64,000 nt of DNA from [Clostridium] saccharolyticum WM1 (GTDB lineage Bacteria; Bacillota; Clostridia; Lachnospirales; Lachnospiraceae). Position numbers and translations under genes: made by a program. The stretch lies in assembly GCF_000144625.1 (NCBI RefSeq), contig NC_014376.1:558001-622000 (forward strand). Direction: 5' to 3'. Of the stretch, positions 8,909 to 16,784 are shown one piece after another (the stretch's first letter is position 1; every line of letters begins with the position of its first letter). The notes under the pieces are model-generated. The model did not search any database and had not been told where the DNA came from. It worked only from the letters and a program-made list of their open reading frames with translations.

Positions 8909-9889
8909 TTAAGGCTCAACCGATAGTCCGCTGTGGAAGGAATAATTGCCAAGCTCCTTTAAAAGCTTATTGTGGTCCAGATTGTTTAAGGGAACCGTGG
9001 AGGACAGCTCCTCATTGAGCAGATAGAACACGTCACTGCATTTTGCCATGGACTGATGGAAAAGCTCCGGAAAGGAGGCCTGGGATGCCAGGCGGCGGTT
9101 CCAGGGATTGCACCAGGTTTCATGGTTTAAATTCATGGTAACCACAGGATCAGGAGGAATGTCTGTTACCAGCTTCCGGGAAGCAAGAGGCGTACGGAGA
9201 AAAAGAGATTCCATAAATTCAATGCTGTTTTTCTTGCGGCTGGAAGGATCTGCAAGCGTCCGGCAGCCTAAGCGCATGGCCAGTATGGAGCGGGATACCA
9301 TAGGGGAAGTTACCCGGAAATTATTCCTGTAATTCAATGGGTAATAGGCCTCATTAATGCATGCAGACAAAAATCCGGAGATAAACTGCAGCTCCTGGCC
9401 GTTTAAGCAAATGGTGGCCGCCTGATTGAACTGGGATGGCTTTTTCTTCTTGTACTTCATCAAAAGCAGTGCATCAATGTCATTTTCCAGCATGGCATGA
9501 AGGCCGTGGTGAAAATTGCCTGAATTTTTCACGTCATAATCGATCCTGCCGTATACGTAAGGGTGGCAGATGGAGTCTCCGATGTAATGGCAGAAGTAAC
9601 CACTCATATAAGATATGGCCTGCTCTCTTTGCTGCCGGGATTCAATTTGGGACAAGTGGTTTAAACAGGAAACAAAAAAATCATGCACGTGATTTTCGTG
9701 CATATAAGAACCAACGTTTCTGTAATCCCTGTGGCGGAGAATCGGTATATTGTAAAAGAATATATCCGGTCCCTGAAGGCCAAGCTGATAAAGCCAGCGG
9801 TATTTGGAGATTATACGCTTTAAAGCGCTGCCTGGCATGTCATTATAAACCCTGACTCCCAGCAGATAGTGAGTGGTAAAACCCGGCAT
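8909..9889 (-). CDS. zinc-dependent phospholipase C-like protein
   Basis: Member of the zinc-dependent phospholipase C superfamily (S1/P1-like helical fold with a trinuclear zinc site). His/Asp-rich motifs are spread as in the family: MPGFTTHYLLG at the N terminus, LQGPDIFFYN near 45, MSGYFCHYIGDSICHP near 105, HHGLHAMLENDID near 135. About 326 aa. There is no signal peptide, so it is either cytosolic or not a secreted toxin. I prefer ATG 9889 to GTG 9898 because AGGTGA (9895-9900) is spaced for 9889. The enzyme activity is inferred from fold only; many clostridial relatives are uncharacterised. Confidence 0.8.
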   Translation of the reverse strand: MPGFTTHYLLGVRVYNDMPGSALKRIISKYRWLYQLGLQGPDIFFYNIPILRHRDYRNVGSYMHENHVHDFFVSCLNHLSQIESRQQREQAISYMSGYFCHYIGDSICHPYVYGRIDYDVKNSGNFHHGLHAMLENDIDALLLMKYKKKKPSQFNQAATICLNGQELQFISGFLSACINEAYYPLNYRNNFRVTSPMVSRSILAMRLGCRTLADPSSRKKNSIEFMESLFLRTPLASRKLVTDIPPDPVVTMNLNHETWCNPWNRRLASQASFPELFHQSMAKCSDVFYLLNEELSSTVPLNNLDHNKLLKELGNYSFHSGLSVEP

Positions 9890-10173
9890 ATTGTTCACCT
9901 CGCGTTAAAAATACAATTTGTTACAGTTTCACCTGATGAAACAGCTTTTGATGAGCCAATGACCATTTTAACTTTCTGAATTATTTGTCTGATGCCCTAG
10001 TTTCTTTTGGATATAAATTCATGCTGCCTTATTTAAAACGGCATGGCAATACCGTAACCATATAATTTGATTATACCATAGGAAATTTAAATTTGTATAA
10101 AAATCATTGGAAATTTTCATACTACCCGGCCGGAATGAATAAGTGTTAAGGAAAGCGTTCAGGAGCTGATCCT

Positions 10174-11559
10174 ATGATACATGGCATACATGAACTGGTG
10201 TGGGGACCGTGGCTTTTGGTTTTGTTTCTGGGAACCGGAGTCTTTTTTACAGTAAAATCCGGGTTTTTCCAGATCCGGAAATTCCCCTTTTGGTGGAAAC
10301 AGACCATTGGCAGCATACAGGAGGAGGAAGCAGAGGACAAAGGGGATGTGACAAAATTCCAGACAGCCTGTACGGCTCTGGCGGCTACCATTGGAACGGG
10401 AAACATAGCCGGTGTTGCCACCGCCTTAACAGCCGGCGGACCAGGAGCCTTATTCTGGATGTGGGTTTCTGCAGCAATCGGTATGATGACCGGCTATGCG
10501 GAGACAATGCTTGGGATCCGCTACCGCTACAGGGACCGAAACGGTGCCTGGATTTGCGGGCCTATGGTTTATTTGGAACGGGGGCTTAAGCTCCCGGTGC
10601 TTGGTATGATATACAGCTTTCTCTGCATCATGGTTTCCCTTGGAATGGGAAGCATGGTGCAGTCCAATTCCATTGCGGAAACTCTGGAATACTCCTTTGG
10701 CATTTCTCCGGTTCCCGTAGGGATTCTGCTTACCGGGATCGTATTCATGGTGGTATTGGGAGGAATTGCAAGGATCGCCTTTGTGTCTGAACGGCTCATT
10801 CCCATCTCTGCCGGTGCCTACATGCTGTTTTCCATGGTAGTGATCATGTCCTGCTACGACAGGATCCCATACATAGTTCAGTGTATTTTTCAGGATGCCT
10901 TCCGTCCTGTATCGGTTTTTTCCGGTGCCGCAGGCTATCAGATCAGCAAAAGCCTGCAATACGGCGTATCCAGAGGAGTATTTTCCAATGAGGCAGGGCT
11001 TGGAAGCATGGCGGTTCTTCACGGAGCGGCAGAGGATACCACACCGGAACAACAGGGAATGTGGGCTATGTTTGAGGTATTTTTTGATACTATTTTGATC
11101 TGTACCATGACAGCTTTTGTGATCCTGTGTATGACAGAAGGGGATGCGGCAGGTTCCGGCTATGACGGAGCGGCCTTGACTGCCTTCTGTTTTTCGAAAC
11201 GTTTGGGGCCCATTGGGGAATATGTGGTGTCAGGCGCCATGCTGGTATTTGCCTTTGCAACGATCATTGCTTGGTATTATCTGGGACGTCAGGCAGCCGT
11301 ATACCTGGCGGAGAGTTTGAAACAGCGGGGCTCCCTTTACTTTTTGCAGCGTATTTTAAGGGGAAAGGTGTATACCCTGCTTTATCTGGGGGCTGTATTT
11401 CTAGGATGTATGGCAAAGCTGGAAACGGTGTGGGAATTTTCCGATATCTGGAACGGACTGATGGCACTTCCCAATATCATTGCCCTGATTTTCCTTATGA
11501 GAGAGGTAACTGTCCCGGGGAAAACAGAAAAACGGGCACAGAAAGGTTCCCGTCTGTAA
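10174..11559 (+). CDS. alanine/glycine:cation symporter (AGCS family)
   Basis: Sodium- or proton-coupled amino-acid importer in the cytoplasmic membrane. 461 aa with about ten to eleven hydrophobic segments. The AGCS signatures are plain: TALAATIGTGNIAGVATALT near residues 70-88 and GGPGALFWMW just after it, then FSNEAGLGSMA near 270. The N terminus starts directly with the first helix after CAGGAG and ATG 10174. Single gene closed by a strong terminator at 11567. I looked for a glycine riboswitch in the 275-base leader and saw none. Confidence 0.92.
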   Translation: MIHGIHELVWGPWLLVLFLGTGVFFTVKSGFFQIRKFPFWWKQTIGSIQEEEAEDKGDVTKFQTACTALAATIGTGNIAGVATALTAGGPGALFWMWVSAAIGMMTGYAETMLGIRYRYRDRNGAWICGPMVYLERGLKLPVLGMIYSFLCIMVSLGMGSMVQSNSIAETLEYSFGISPVPVGILLTGIVFMVVLGGIARIAFVSERLIPISAGAYMLFSMVVIMSCYDRIPYIVQCIFQDAFRPVSVFSGAAGYQISKSLQYGVSRGVFSNEAGLGSMAVLHGAAEDTTPEQQGMWAMFEVFFDTILICTMTAFVILCMTEGDAAGSGYDGAALTAFCFSKRLGPIGEYVVSGAMLVFAFATIIAWYYLGRQAAVYLAESLKQRGSLYFLQRILRGKVYTLLYLGAVFLGCMAKLETVWEFSDIWNGLMALPNIIALIFLMREVTVPGKTEKRAQKGSRL

Positions 11560-11566
11560 ATAGGGT

Positions 11567-11600
11567 GGGGGCCTGACGGAATATCCGTCAGACCCCCTTT
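11567..11600 (+). terminator. intrinsic terminator
   Basis: GGGGGCCTGACGGA (11567-11580) pairs with TCCGTCAGACCCCC (11584-11597), a 13-base-pair stem with one C-A mismatch and a 3-base loop, followed by TTT. It ends the symporter transcript. Confidence 0.9.
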
Positions 11601-11626
11601 ATGATGAATTACTTGCAAGCAGTTTG

Positions 11627-11866
11627 TTAACAATCCCCAGTGTAGTATGAGACTATGCTCATGTAATCCTCTGGAGACGGAATATCCAATGAAAGATGAA
11701 GGCAATTTCTGTTTTCCCTGTACTTTTTAAGAAGCTGGTCCTGGATTTCGTACTGTTTGTTGATGTTTTCCTTTCGTCCATCCGGATAAAGCATATGGAC
11801 CGGGTGATTGCACTCATTTACCGTCTGTAAAAAACTCCTCATATTCAAGATATTCAGTTTTATCAT
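11627..11866 (-). CDS. small conserved-looking hypothetical protein
   Basis: 79-aa soluble protein preceded by GGAGG at proper spacing. It contains LLYPDGRKENINKQYEIQ-like text (here MLYPDGRKENINKQYEIQ) and ends SIVSYYTGDC. I recall similar small proteins in Lachnospiraceae with no known function; that recollection is not verified here. Short single gene between the symporter terminator and an AraC regulator on the same strand. Its coding nature is supported by the RBS and by balanced, non-repetitive composition. Confidence 0.65.
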   Translation of the reverse strand: MIKLNILNMRSFLQTVNECNHPVHMLYPDGRKENINKQYEIQDQLLKKYRENRNCLHLSLDIPSPEDYMSIVSYYTGDC

Positions 11867-11998
11867 TACAATACCTCCATTGAAAAGACAGTGATCCTAT
11901 GGTGAAAGCAATGATTTCCTAATAAAAGGATTGCCCTATCACCGTTACAGATATCATTATAGTGCAATCTTATTAAAATAAATATCTTATTTCTGCCC

Positions 11999-12910
11999 TT
12001 AAATATCACTATCCTGCCATTTGCGGCGGTATTCTAAGGGAGTACAGCCCATATATTCCCGAAATACTTTTCCAAAATAGCTGCTGCTGCCCAGTCCGCA
12101 GGCATGGCTTATGGAAGTGATCGGTTCCCTGCCATTAGCCAGCAGGTGACAGGCCATTTGTAACCGGTAGTTATTGATGTATTCCACCGGAGTCATGTGC
12201 AGGCAATCATGGAATGCCCGGAAGCACTCTCGTTCACTGGAAAAAGCGGCAGCAGCAATTTCTGAAATCGAAATTTTTTCCCCAAAATGCTCATGGACAT
12301 ATACCATCATGGTTTTTATTTTATCATTTGCTTTGCTGTGGTCCCCCTTTTCCTCCAGCAAGGGCCGTGATATGGCAAGAAGCCGGATCCATATATCTGA
12401 CAACGTCTCCCTTAGTTTTACTTCATATCCAAAATCATTTTCAGAAAGATGAAACGATTCACGGATGTCATCTAAAATATTCGCCTGCACCGGGTCCTCA
12501 GGAGATAAAGGGATGATCTCCACCTGTGGGGCTGCAGTTATGGGAGTGACGTATTTTTGCTCGATCCTGCTACCGTGGTGCCCGGCGATGAATGAAGGGT
12601 CAAAAATATGCAGGAGTTGAATGTTTTTTTCCGATTCCGCCTGGGGCCTTGTCATATGCAGCACATTGGAATTGACCATACCACCGGAACCAGCAGGAAA
12701 TATCATGGTACCTTTTGGTGTGCAATATTCCATTCTGCCGCTTTCCATGTAAAAAAGCTCCACGGTTTTATGCCAGTGCCATGGTACAAAGCGTCCCATA
12801 AACTGATCCAACTGGGAACAGGATGCAGTGTACGGAAAATCCGGCGTAAAGTCAGGGAATAATTCCTCTTTGCTTCCTGAATGAAATTCTATTCGATAAA
12901 CGTTTTTCAA
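11999..12910 (-). CDS. AraC family transcriptional regulator with cupin sensor domain
   Basis: 303 aa. The N-terminal half is a cupin-like sensor (VPWHWHKTVELFYMESG near residue 40, metal/ligand-type histidines). The C-terminal 100 residues are a two-helix-turn-helix AraC domain (ISEIAAAAFSSERECFRAF, then SISHACGLGSSSYFGKVFREYMGCTPLEYR). The start is TTG at 12910 preceded by AAAGGGGGAAAA. Likely a cytosolic activator or repressor responding to a sugar or other small molecule. No target operon is adjacent on its strand; the next gene is divergent. Confidence 0.9.
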   Translation of the reverse strand: MKNVYRIEFHSGSKEELFPDFTPDFPYTASCSQLDQFMGRFVPWHWHKTVELFYMESGRMEYCTPKGTMIFPAGSGGMVNSNVLHMTRPQAESEKNIQLLHIFDPSFIAGHHGSRIEQKYVTPITAAPQVEIIPLSPEDPVQANILDDIRESFHLSENDFGYEVKLRETLSDIWIRLLAISRPLLEEKGDHSKANDKIKTMMVYVHEHFGEKISISEIAAAAFSSERECFRAFHDCLHMTPVEYINNYRLQMACHLLANGREPITSISHACGLGSSSYFGKVFREYMGCTPLEYRRKWQDSDI

Positions 12911-13113
12911 GGGTTTTCCCCCTTTCCCATTTTAATATAGAAGTTATAATCATATCATATACCCGAGCAAAATTCCACTGCTCTTATGGTGGCATGGATT
13001 GAAACACACCGGATCGGACAGGGATAGAAGAGACCGGATGAAAGCAAAAATTATCAAGAATTAATCTTCAATAGGGTATATAATGATCCTATGGTTCGGA
13101 AAGGAGCAGGTCT

Positions 13114-13503
13114 ATGGATTATCATTTAAAGGTGCGGGATTCCTTAAAGTATATTGAGGAACATTTAAACAAAAGAATTGATCTTGACGATCTTGCAAAA
13201 AAAGCATATCTTTCGAAATATCATTATCATAGAATTTTTCACAAAGTGTCAGGGGAATCCGTGACCAGATATATCACCAGAAGGCGGATGGAGAAGGCCG
13301 CGGAAGAGCTTGCCCGAACCAATAAGCCAATCATTGATATCGCCCTGGAATATCAGTATGCATCCCAGGAATCTTTTTCAAGGGCATTTTTAAAGATTTA
13401 TGGACTGACGCCGGGGAAATACCGAAGAAGAAATGGCGGCAGCTCCAATCCAGGAATCAATCTTAGCAACCGCATCAATAAAATTACGAATTTAGCCGCA
13501 TAA
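13114..13503 (+). CDS. short AraC-type DNA-binding protein
   Basis: 129-aa protein that is almost only the AraC DNA-binding module: first [22 protein letters not shown] near 25-43, second [23 protein letters not shown] near 72-92, and the family end GLTPGKYRR. It has no sensor domain, like the MarA/SoxS/Rob N-terminal type or the DNA-binding part of YdeE-like regulators. ATG 13114 follows GGAAAGGAG. The clpP-like gene begins 19 bases downstream, so both are probably co-transcribed and the regulator may control that protease. Confidence 0.88.
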   Translation: MDYHLKVRDSLKYIEEHLNKRIDLDDLAKKAYLSKYHYHRIFHKVSGESVTRYITRRRMEKAAEELARTNKPIIDIALEYQYASQESFSRAFLKIYGLTPGKYRRRNGGSSNPGINLSNRINKITNLAA

Positions 13504-13522
13504 CAGGCTTGTGGAGGTGAAT

Positions 13523-14116
13523 ATGAACAATCTTATCCCTATGGTCATTGAACAGACAACCCGGGGGGAGCGCTCTTATGATATTTTTTCCAGGCTGCTG
13601 AATGACCGCATTATCATGCTTAACGGTACGGTGACCAATGAAACGGCAAGTCTGATTATGGCACAGATGCTGTTTTTGGAATCTGCAGACTGCACCAAGG
13701 ATATCAACCTTTATATCAATAGTCCCGGCGGTTCCGTTACAGACGGGTTTGCGATTATGGATACCATGAACTACATCAAATGCGATGTCTCTACCATCAG
13801 CATCGGACAGTCGGGAAGTGCGGCTTCCCTGCTTCTGGCATCGGGGAAAAAGGGAAAGCGTTTTGCGTTAAAAAACAGTGAAATATTGATCCATCAGCCT
13901 TCCATATCCGGCGGACTCCAGGGACAGGCTACAGATATCAGGATCCACAGTGAATGGCTTGAAAGAACAAAGGAAAAGCTTCATGAGATATATAGCCGGC
14001 TTACCGGCCAGCCGCTTAATCGAATCCAGGAGGATATGGAACGGGATCATTATTTGACGGCAGAGGAAGCAAAGGATTATGGCTTAATCGATGAAATACT
14101 AAATCGCCAGAAGTAG
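13523..14116 (+). CDS. ClpP-type serine protease (paralogue)
   Basis: 197-aa ClpP-family peptidase. The catalytic triad is complete: Ser99 in GQSGSAAS, His124 in ILIHQP, Asp175 in [12 protein letters not shown]. The family block [18 protein letters not shown] is at residues 65-82. I start at ATG 13523, which GGAGGTG fits, rather than the GTG at 13511. No Clp ATPase or trigger factor gene lies next to it. The nucleophile motif is GQSGSAAS rather than the usual GQAASMGA, so this is more likely a second, specialised ClpP than the housekeeping one. Its partner is the upstream AraC gene. Confidence 0.88.
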   Translation: MNNLIPMVIEQTTRGERSYDIFSRLLNDRIIMLNGTVTNETASLIMAQMLFLESADCTKDINLYINSPGGSVTDGFAIMDTMNYIKCDVSTISIGQSGSAASLLLASGKKGKRFALKNSEILIHQPSISGGLQGQATDIRIHSEWLERTKEKLHEIYSRLTGQPLNRIQEDMERDHYLTAEEAKDYGLIDEILNRQK

Positions 14117-14187
14117 TGCCGGAGCACTGGCGCAGTCAGGGCGTCTGCATATGGGCAATGGGAAAACGGGATAACAGGACGGATACA

Positions 14188-14232
14188 AAACAGGGGACGC
14201 AGCCGCAAAACGGCTGCCGTCCTCTGTTTCCT
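14188..14232 (+). terminator. intrinsic terminator
   Basis: AAACAGGGGACGCAGCCG (14188-14205) pairs with CGGCTGCCGTCCTCTGTTT (14211-14229) around loop CAAAA, followed by CCTTT. It ends the AraC-clpP unit. The 338-base gap 14117-14454 otherwise holds only the xre promoter/operator near its right end. Confidence 0.8.
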
Positions 14233-14389
14233 TTACACGCTGATATGGGGATTCGTTGCGGCCTGCCATTGTGCGCCGATGATTGATTGCCTTTTCATCC
14301 CTTCCTGTCAGTTCCCAGTGCCTTGGCGCTGGATATGGAATACCTGTAATGTGGGTTTCAAATTCTGCGGTATGATATGTAAGGGGAAC

Positions 14390-14440
14390 TTGACATGCTT
14401 TCCATAATATGATACACTGAATGTAAAGTAAACATTACAT
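14390..14440 (+). promoter_or_regulatory. promoter with palindromic operator for the xre operon
   Basis: TTGACA at 14390-14395 and TACACT at 14413-14418 with a 17-base spacer form a sigma-A promoter. Immediately downstream, 14421-14440 is an imperfect palindrome ATGTAANGTNNACNTTACAT that would cover the transcription start. Its placement suits a repressor site used by the XRE protein encoded next (autoregulation is inferred). Confidence 0.65.
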
Positions 14441-14454
14441 AGAAAGGGATATTC

Positions 14455-14718
14455 ATGAAAAATAGAATGAAAGAGCTGCGGGAAAAGCTTGGCATTACCC
14501 AGGAACAATTAGGTCAGCTTGTGGGTGCTTCCCGCCAGGCGATCCATGCATTGGAAACAGAAAAAAATGAACCTTCTATCTGGCTTGCTTATGATATCGC
14601 ACAGGTATTTAAAGAGCCCATTGAACATGTGTTTTTATTTGAAGACAGTGAAAGGAAATCCCGTTCAGACTTAAGCAGAGGTGTAAAAAATGGCGTTGAG
14701 AGAGATAAGGACCTTTGA
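14455..14718 (+). CDS. XRE family helix-turn-helix regulator
   Basis: 87-aa DNA-binding protein of the small YgzD/PBSX-like type. HTH at residues 4-57: MKELREKLGITQEQLGQLVG, then SRQAIHALETEKNEPS with the recognition helix, and LAYDIAQVFKEPIEHVF. A charged C-terminal tail follows. AGAAAGGGAT precedes ATG 14455. Its last 29 bases overlap the peptide deformylase gene, so the two are translationally coupled. Likely a repressor of its own operon through the palindrome just upstream. Confidence 0.9.
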   Translation: MKNRMKELREKLGITQEQLGQLVGASRQAIHALETEKNEPSIWLAYDIAQVFKEPIEHVFLFEDSERKSRSDLSRGVKNGVERDKDL

Positions 14719-15145
14719 TGATAATGAATTAAGGCTTAAAAGCAAGCCTGTGGAACAGGTTAATGACCGGATTCGGATGATTCTTGATGATATGGCAGAA
14801 ACCTTACACAATACTCCCAATGGAGGAGCATTAGCAGCGAATCAGGTGGGAATCCTGAAAAGACTGGTGGTAATCGATCTTGGAGACGGCGTAAGAAAGC
14901 TTATTAATCCTGTGATCCTATGGTCAGAAGGCGAACAATTTGAACCTGAGGCCTGTTTAAGCTTTCCCGGCTTATGGGGTAAAGTCCGCCGCCCGAAATC
15001 AGTTGTTGTAAAAGCCCTTGATGAGAATGGCTGTGAAAGAAAAATAAAAGCATCTGATTTTATGGCAAAATGCCTTTGTCATGAAATCGACCACCTGGAT
15101 GGGATTGTATTTACAGATATAGCAGAAGAAATGTACGAAATATAA
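14690..15145 (+). CDS. def: peptide deformylase, variant motifs
   Basis: Metalloenzyme removing the formyl group from nascent proteins. 151 aa. Metal ligands are present: Cys89 in EACLS and His131/His135 in HEIDH with catalytic Glu132. Motif 1 reads GGALAANQVG and motif 2 EACLS where typical enzymes have GxGLAAPQVG and EGCLS, so both glycine-rich motifs deviate by one or two residues. This suggests a second, non-housekeeping deformylase. It starts inside the xre gene and is followed after 50 bases by an MFS exporter with its own AGGAGG. A role in resistance to deformylase inhibitors is possible but only inferred from this gene company. Confidence 0.88.
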   Translation: MALREIRTFDDNELRLKSKPVEQVNDRIRMILDDMAETLHNTPNGGALAANQVGILKRLVVIDLGDGVRKLINPVILWSEGEQFEPEACLSFPGLWGKVRRPKSVVVKALDENGCERKIKASDFMAKCLCHEIDHLDGIVFTDIAEEMYEI

Positions 15146-15195
15146 TTAATAGAAAAAATGGGGTTCGGATTCCTATTTTATCAGGAGGAAAACAC

Positions 15196-16356
15196 ATGCT
15201 GTCCTTATTACTTGTCATAATTTACATATCCTTTATCAGTCTGGGATTGCCGGATTCCCTGCTGGGGTCTGCATGGCCGACCATGTACCGTCAGCTGAAT
15301 GTTCCTTTATCCTATGCCGGCATGATCTCAACGATTATCATAGGGGGCACCATCCTCTCAAGCCTAAACAGCGACCGCCTTATTAAGAGGTTCGGCACGG
15401 GCAAAGTAACGGCCGCCAGTGTGGGAATGACGGCTGCGGCTTTGTGGGGTTTTTCCGTTTCTCCCTCTTTTCCTGTCCTGTGTCTGTGGGCAGTTCCCTA
15501 TGGATTAGGGGCAGGCTCTGTGGACGCAGCGCTGAATAATTTTGTAGCCCTTCATTACAAGGCAAGGCATATGAGCTGGCTTCATTGCTTTCGGGGTGTG
15601 GGAGCAACCGCAGGTCCGTATATCATGGGATATTTTCTGACCGGAGGCATGTCGTGGTCCTTGGGATACCGCTCCATTTCTTTCATTCAGATGGTGCTGA
15701 CCGGTATTCTCATATTATCTCTGCCTCTCTGGAAGATAAGCCATGGAGAAGTGGAAGAAGAAGCCAGGGAAAGCCGCCATGTAACCATAAAAGAATTACT
15801 TCAGCTTAAGGGTGCAAAGCCTGTGCTTGCCGCTTTTTTCTGTTATTGTGCCCTGGAAGCCACCACAGGGCTGTGGTGCAGCAGCTACATGGTGATGGAA
15901 AAGGGCATTTCCCCGGATGCAGCAGCAAAATGGGCTTCATTATTTTTTCTTGGTATCACGATTGGAAGGTTCTTAAATGGATTTGCTGCCATGAAATTAT
16001 CCAATAAAGAAATGATCCGTATCGGACAGGGGATTATTATTCTTGGAATCCTGGTGGTCCTGCTGGCGCAGGGCAGCCGGTTTTTGTGTGCGGGGTTCCT
16101 TATGATCGGAATGGGCTGCGCACCTGTTTATCCCTGCCTGCTGCATGAGACTCCGAAGAATTTCGGCAAGGAGCTATCACAGGCGATTATGGGCATACAG
16201 ATGGCGTGTGCATACATGGGTGCTGCTTTTATGCCTCTTTTTATGGGTTTGATCGCAGAACACCTGACCATCCGGTTATATCCCTTCTACCTTATGGGAT
16301 TTGCATTGGCTATGATTTTTTTGGTTGAACGGGTAAACCGTTTGAAAAACAAATAA
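15196..16356 (+). CDS. MFS transporter
   Basis: 386-aa major facilitator superfamily permease with about twelve hydrophobic segments. The first helix carries ISLGLPDSLLGSAWP, as in fucose-permease-like and related MFS members, and the loop after TM2 has SDRLIKRFGTGKV, the cytoplasmic motif A equivalent. AGGAGG lies eight bases before ATG 15196. It is last in the xre-def-MFS unit. Substrate unknown: it could be a sugar importer or a drug exporter. A 257-base gap with no gene follows. Confidence 0.88.
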   Translation: MLSLLLVIIYISFISLGLPDSLLGSAWPTMYRQLNVPLSYAGMISTIIIGGTILSSLNSDRLIKRFGTGKVTAASVGMTAAALWGFSVSPSFPVLCLWAVPYGLGAGSVDAALNNFVALHYKARHMSWLHCFRGVGATAGPYIMGYFLTGGMSWSLGYRSISFIQMVLTGILILSLPLWKISHGEVEEEARESRHVTIKELLQLKGAKPVLAAFFCYCALEATTGLWCSSYMVMEKGISPDAAAKWASLFFLGITIGRFLNGFAAMKLSNKEMIRIGQGIIILGILVVLLAQGSRFLCAGFLMIGMGCAPVYPCLLHETPKNFGKELSQAIMGIQMACAYMGAAFMPLFMGLIAEHLTIRLYPFYLMGFALAMIFLVERVNRLKNK

Positions 16357-16613
16357 AAAATATCATCATTGGATAATGACAGAAACAAGTGTTTGCTTGA
16401 ACAGAAAGGATGTTTGCTGGTATAAAAATCAACTTTAAGTATAACCTAAATATATGGTAAAACGCAGTGCTCCATGGAAATGACCCTATTTTTTTATAAG
16501 CTGCCAGATTATATGAGGAAAGGGCTGCCAAAGTCATGGCACATTGTATGCCTTGTAACTAATTTTAACCAAAAACCATAAAACTGCTGGCAGGATAAAG
16601 GAGGTGATGCCAT

Positions 16614-16778
16614 ATGTCAAACGTTGATAGAGTGCCCAATGGATTAATTCAAGAGAAATCCCCGTATCTGCTTCAGCATGCATACAACCCGGTGAACTGG
16701 TTTCCCTGGGGAGATGAGGCTTTTTCCAAAGCAAAAGCGGAAGATAAGCCGATTTTTTTATCTATTGGGTACAGCTAA
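16614..16778 (+). CDS. N-terminal piece of split YyaL-type protein
   Basis: 54 codons from ATG 16614 (perfect AAGGAGGTGATG before it) to TAA 16776-16778. It reads as the normal N terminus of DUF255/YyaL proteins: [29 protein letters not shown], then [10 protein letters not shown]. In intact homologues SIGYS runs straight into TCHWCHVM. Here TAA and six further codons intervene, then the same frame resumes. The initiation signals are still excellent. Confidence 0.7.
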   Translation: MSNVDRVPNGLIQEKSPYLLQHAYNPVNWFPWGDEAFSKAKAEDKPIFLSIGYS

Positions 16779-16784
16779 CTTCGG

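Noticed and set aside
9899..10173. Possible glycine riboswitch before the alanine/glycine symporter
   Set aside because: No tandem aptamer core motifs or expression-platform hairpin could be found in the leader.
10450..11052. 200-codon open frame on the minus strand inside the amino-acid symporter gene
   Set aside because: It lies fully antisense to a well-conserved membrane protein, has His/Arg/Gly-rich unnatural composition and no RBS.
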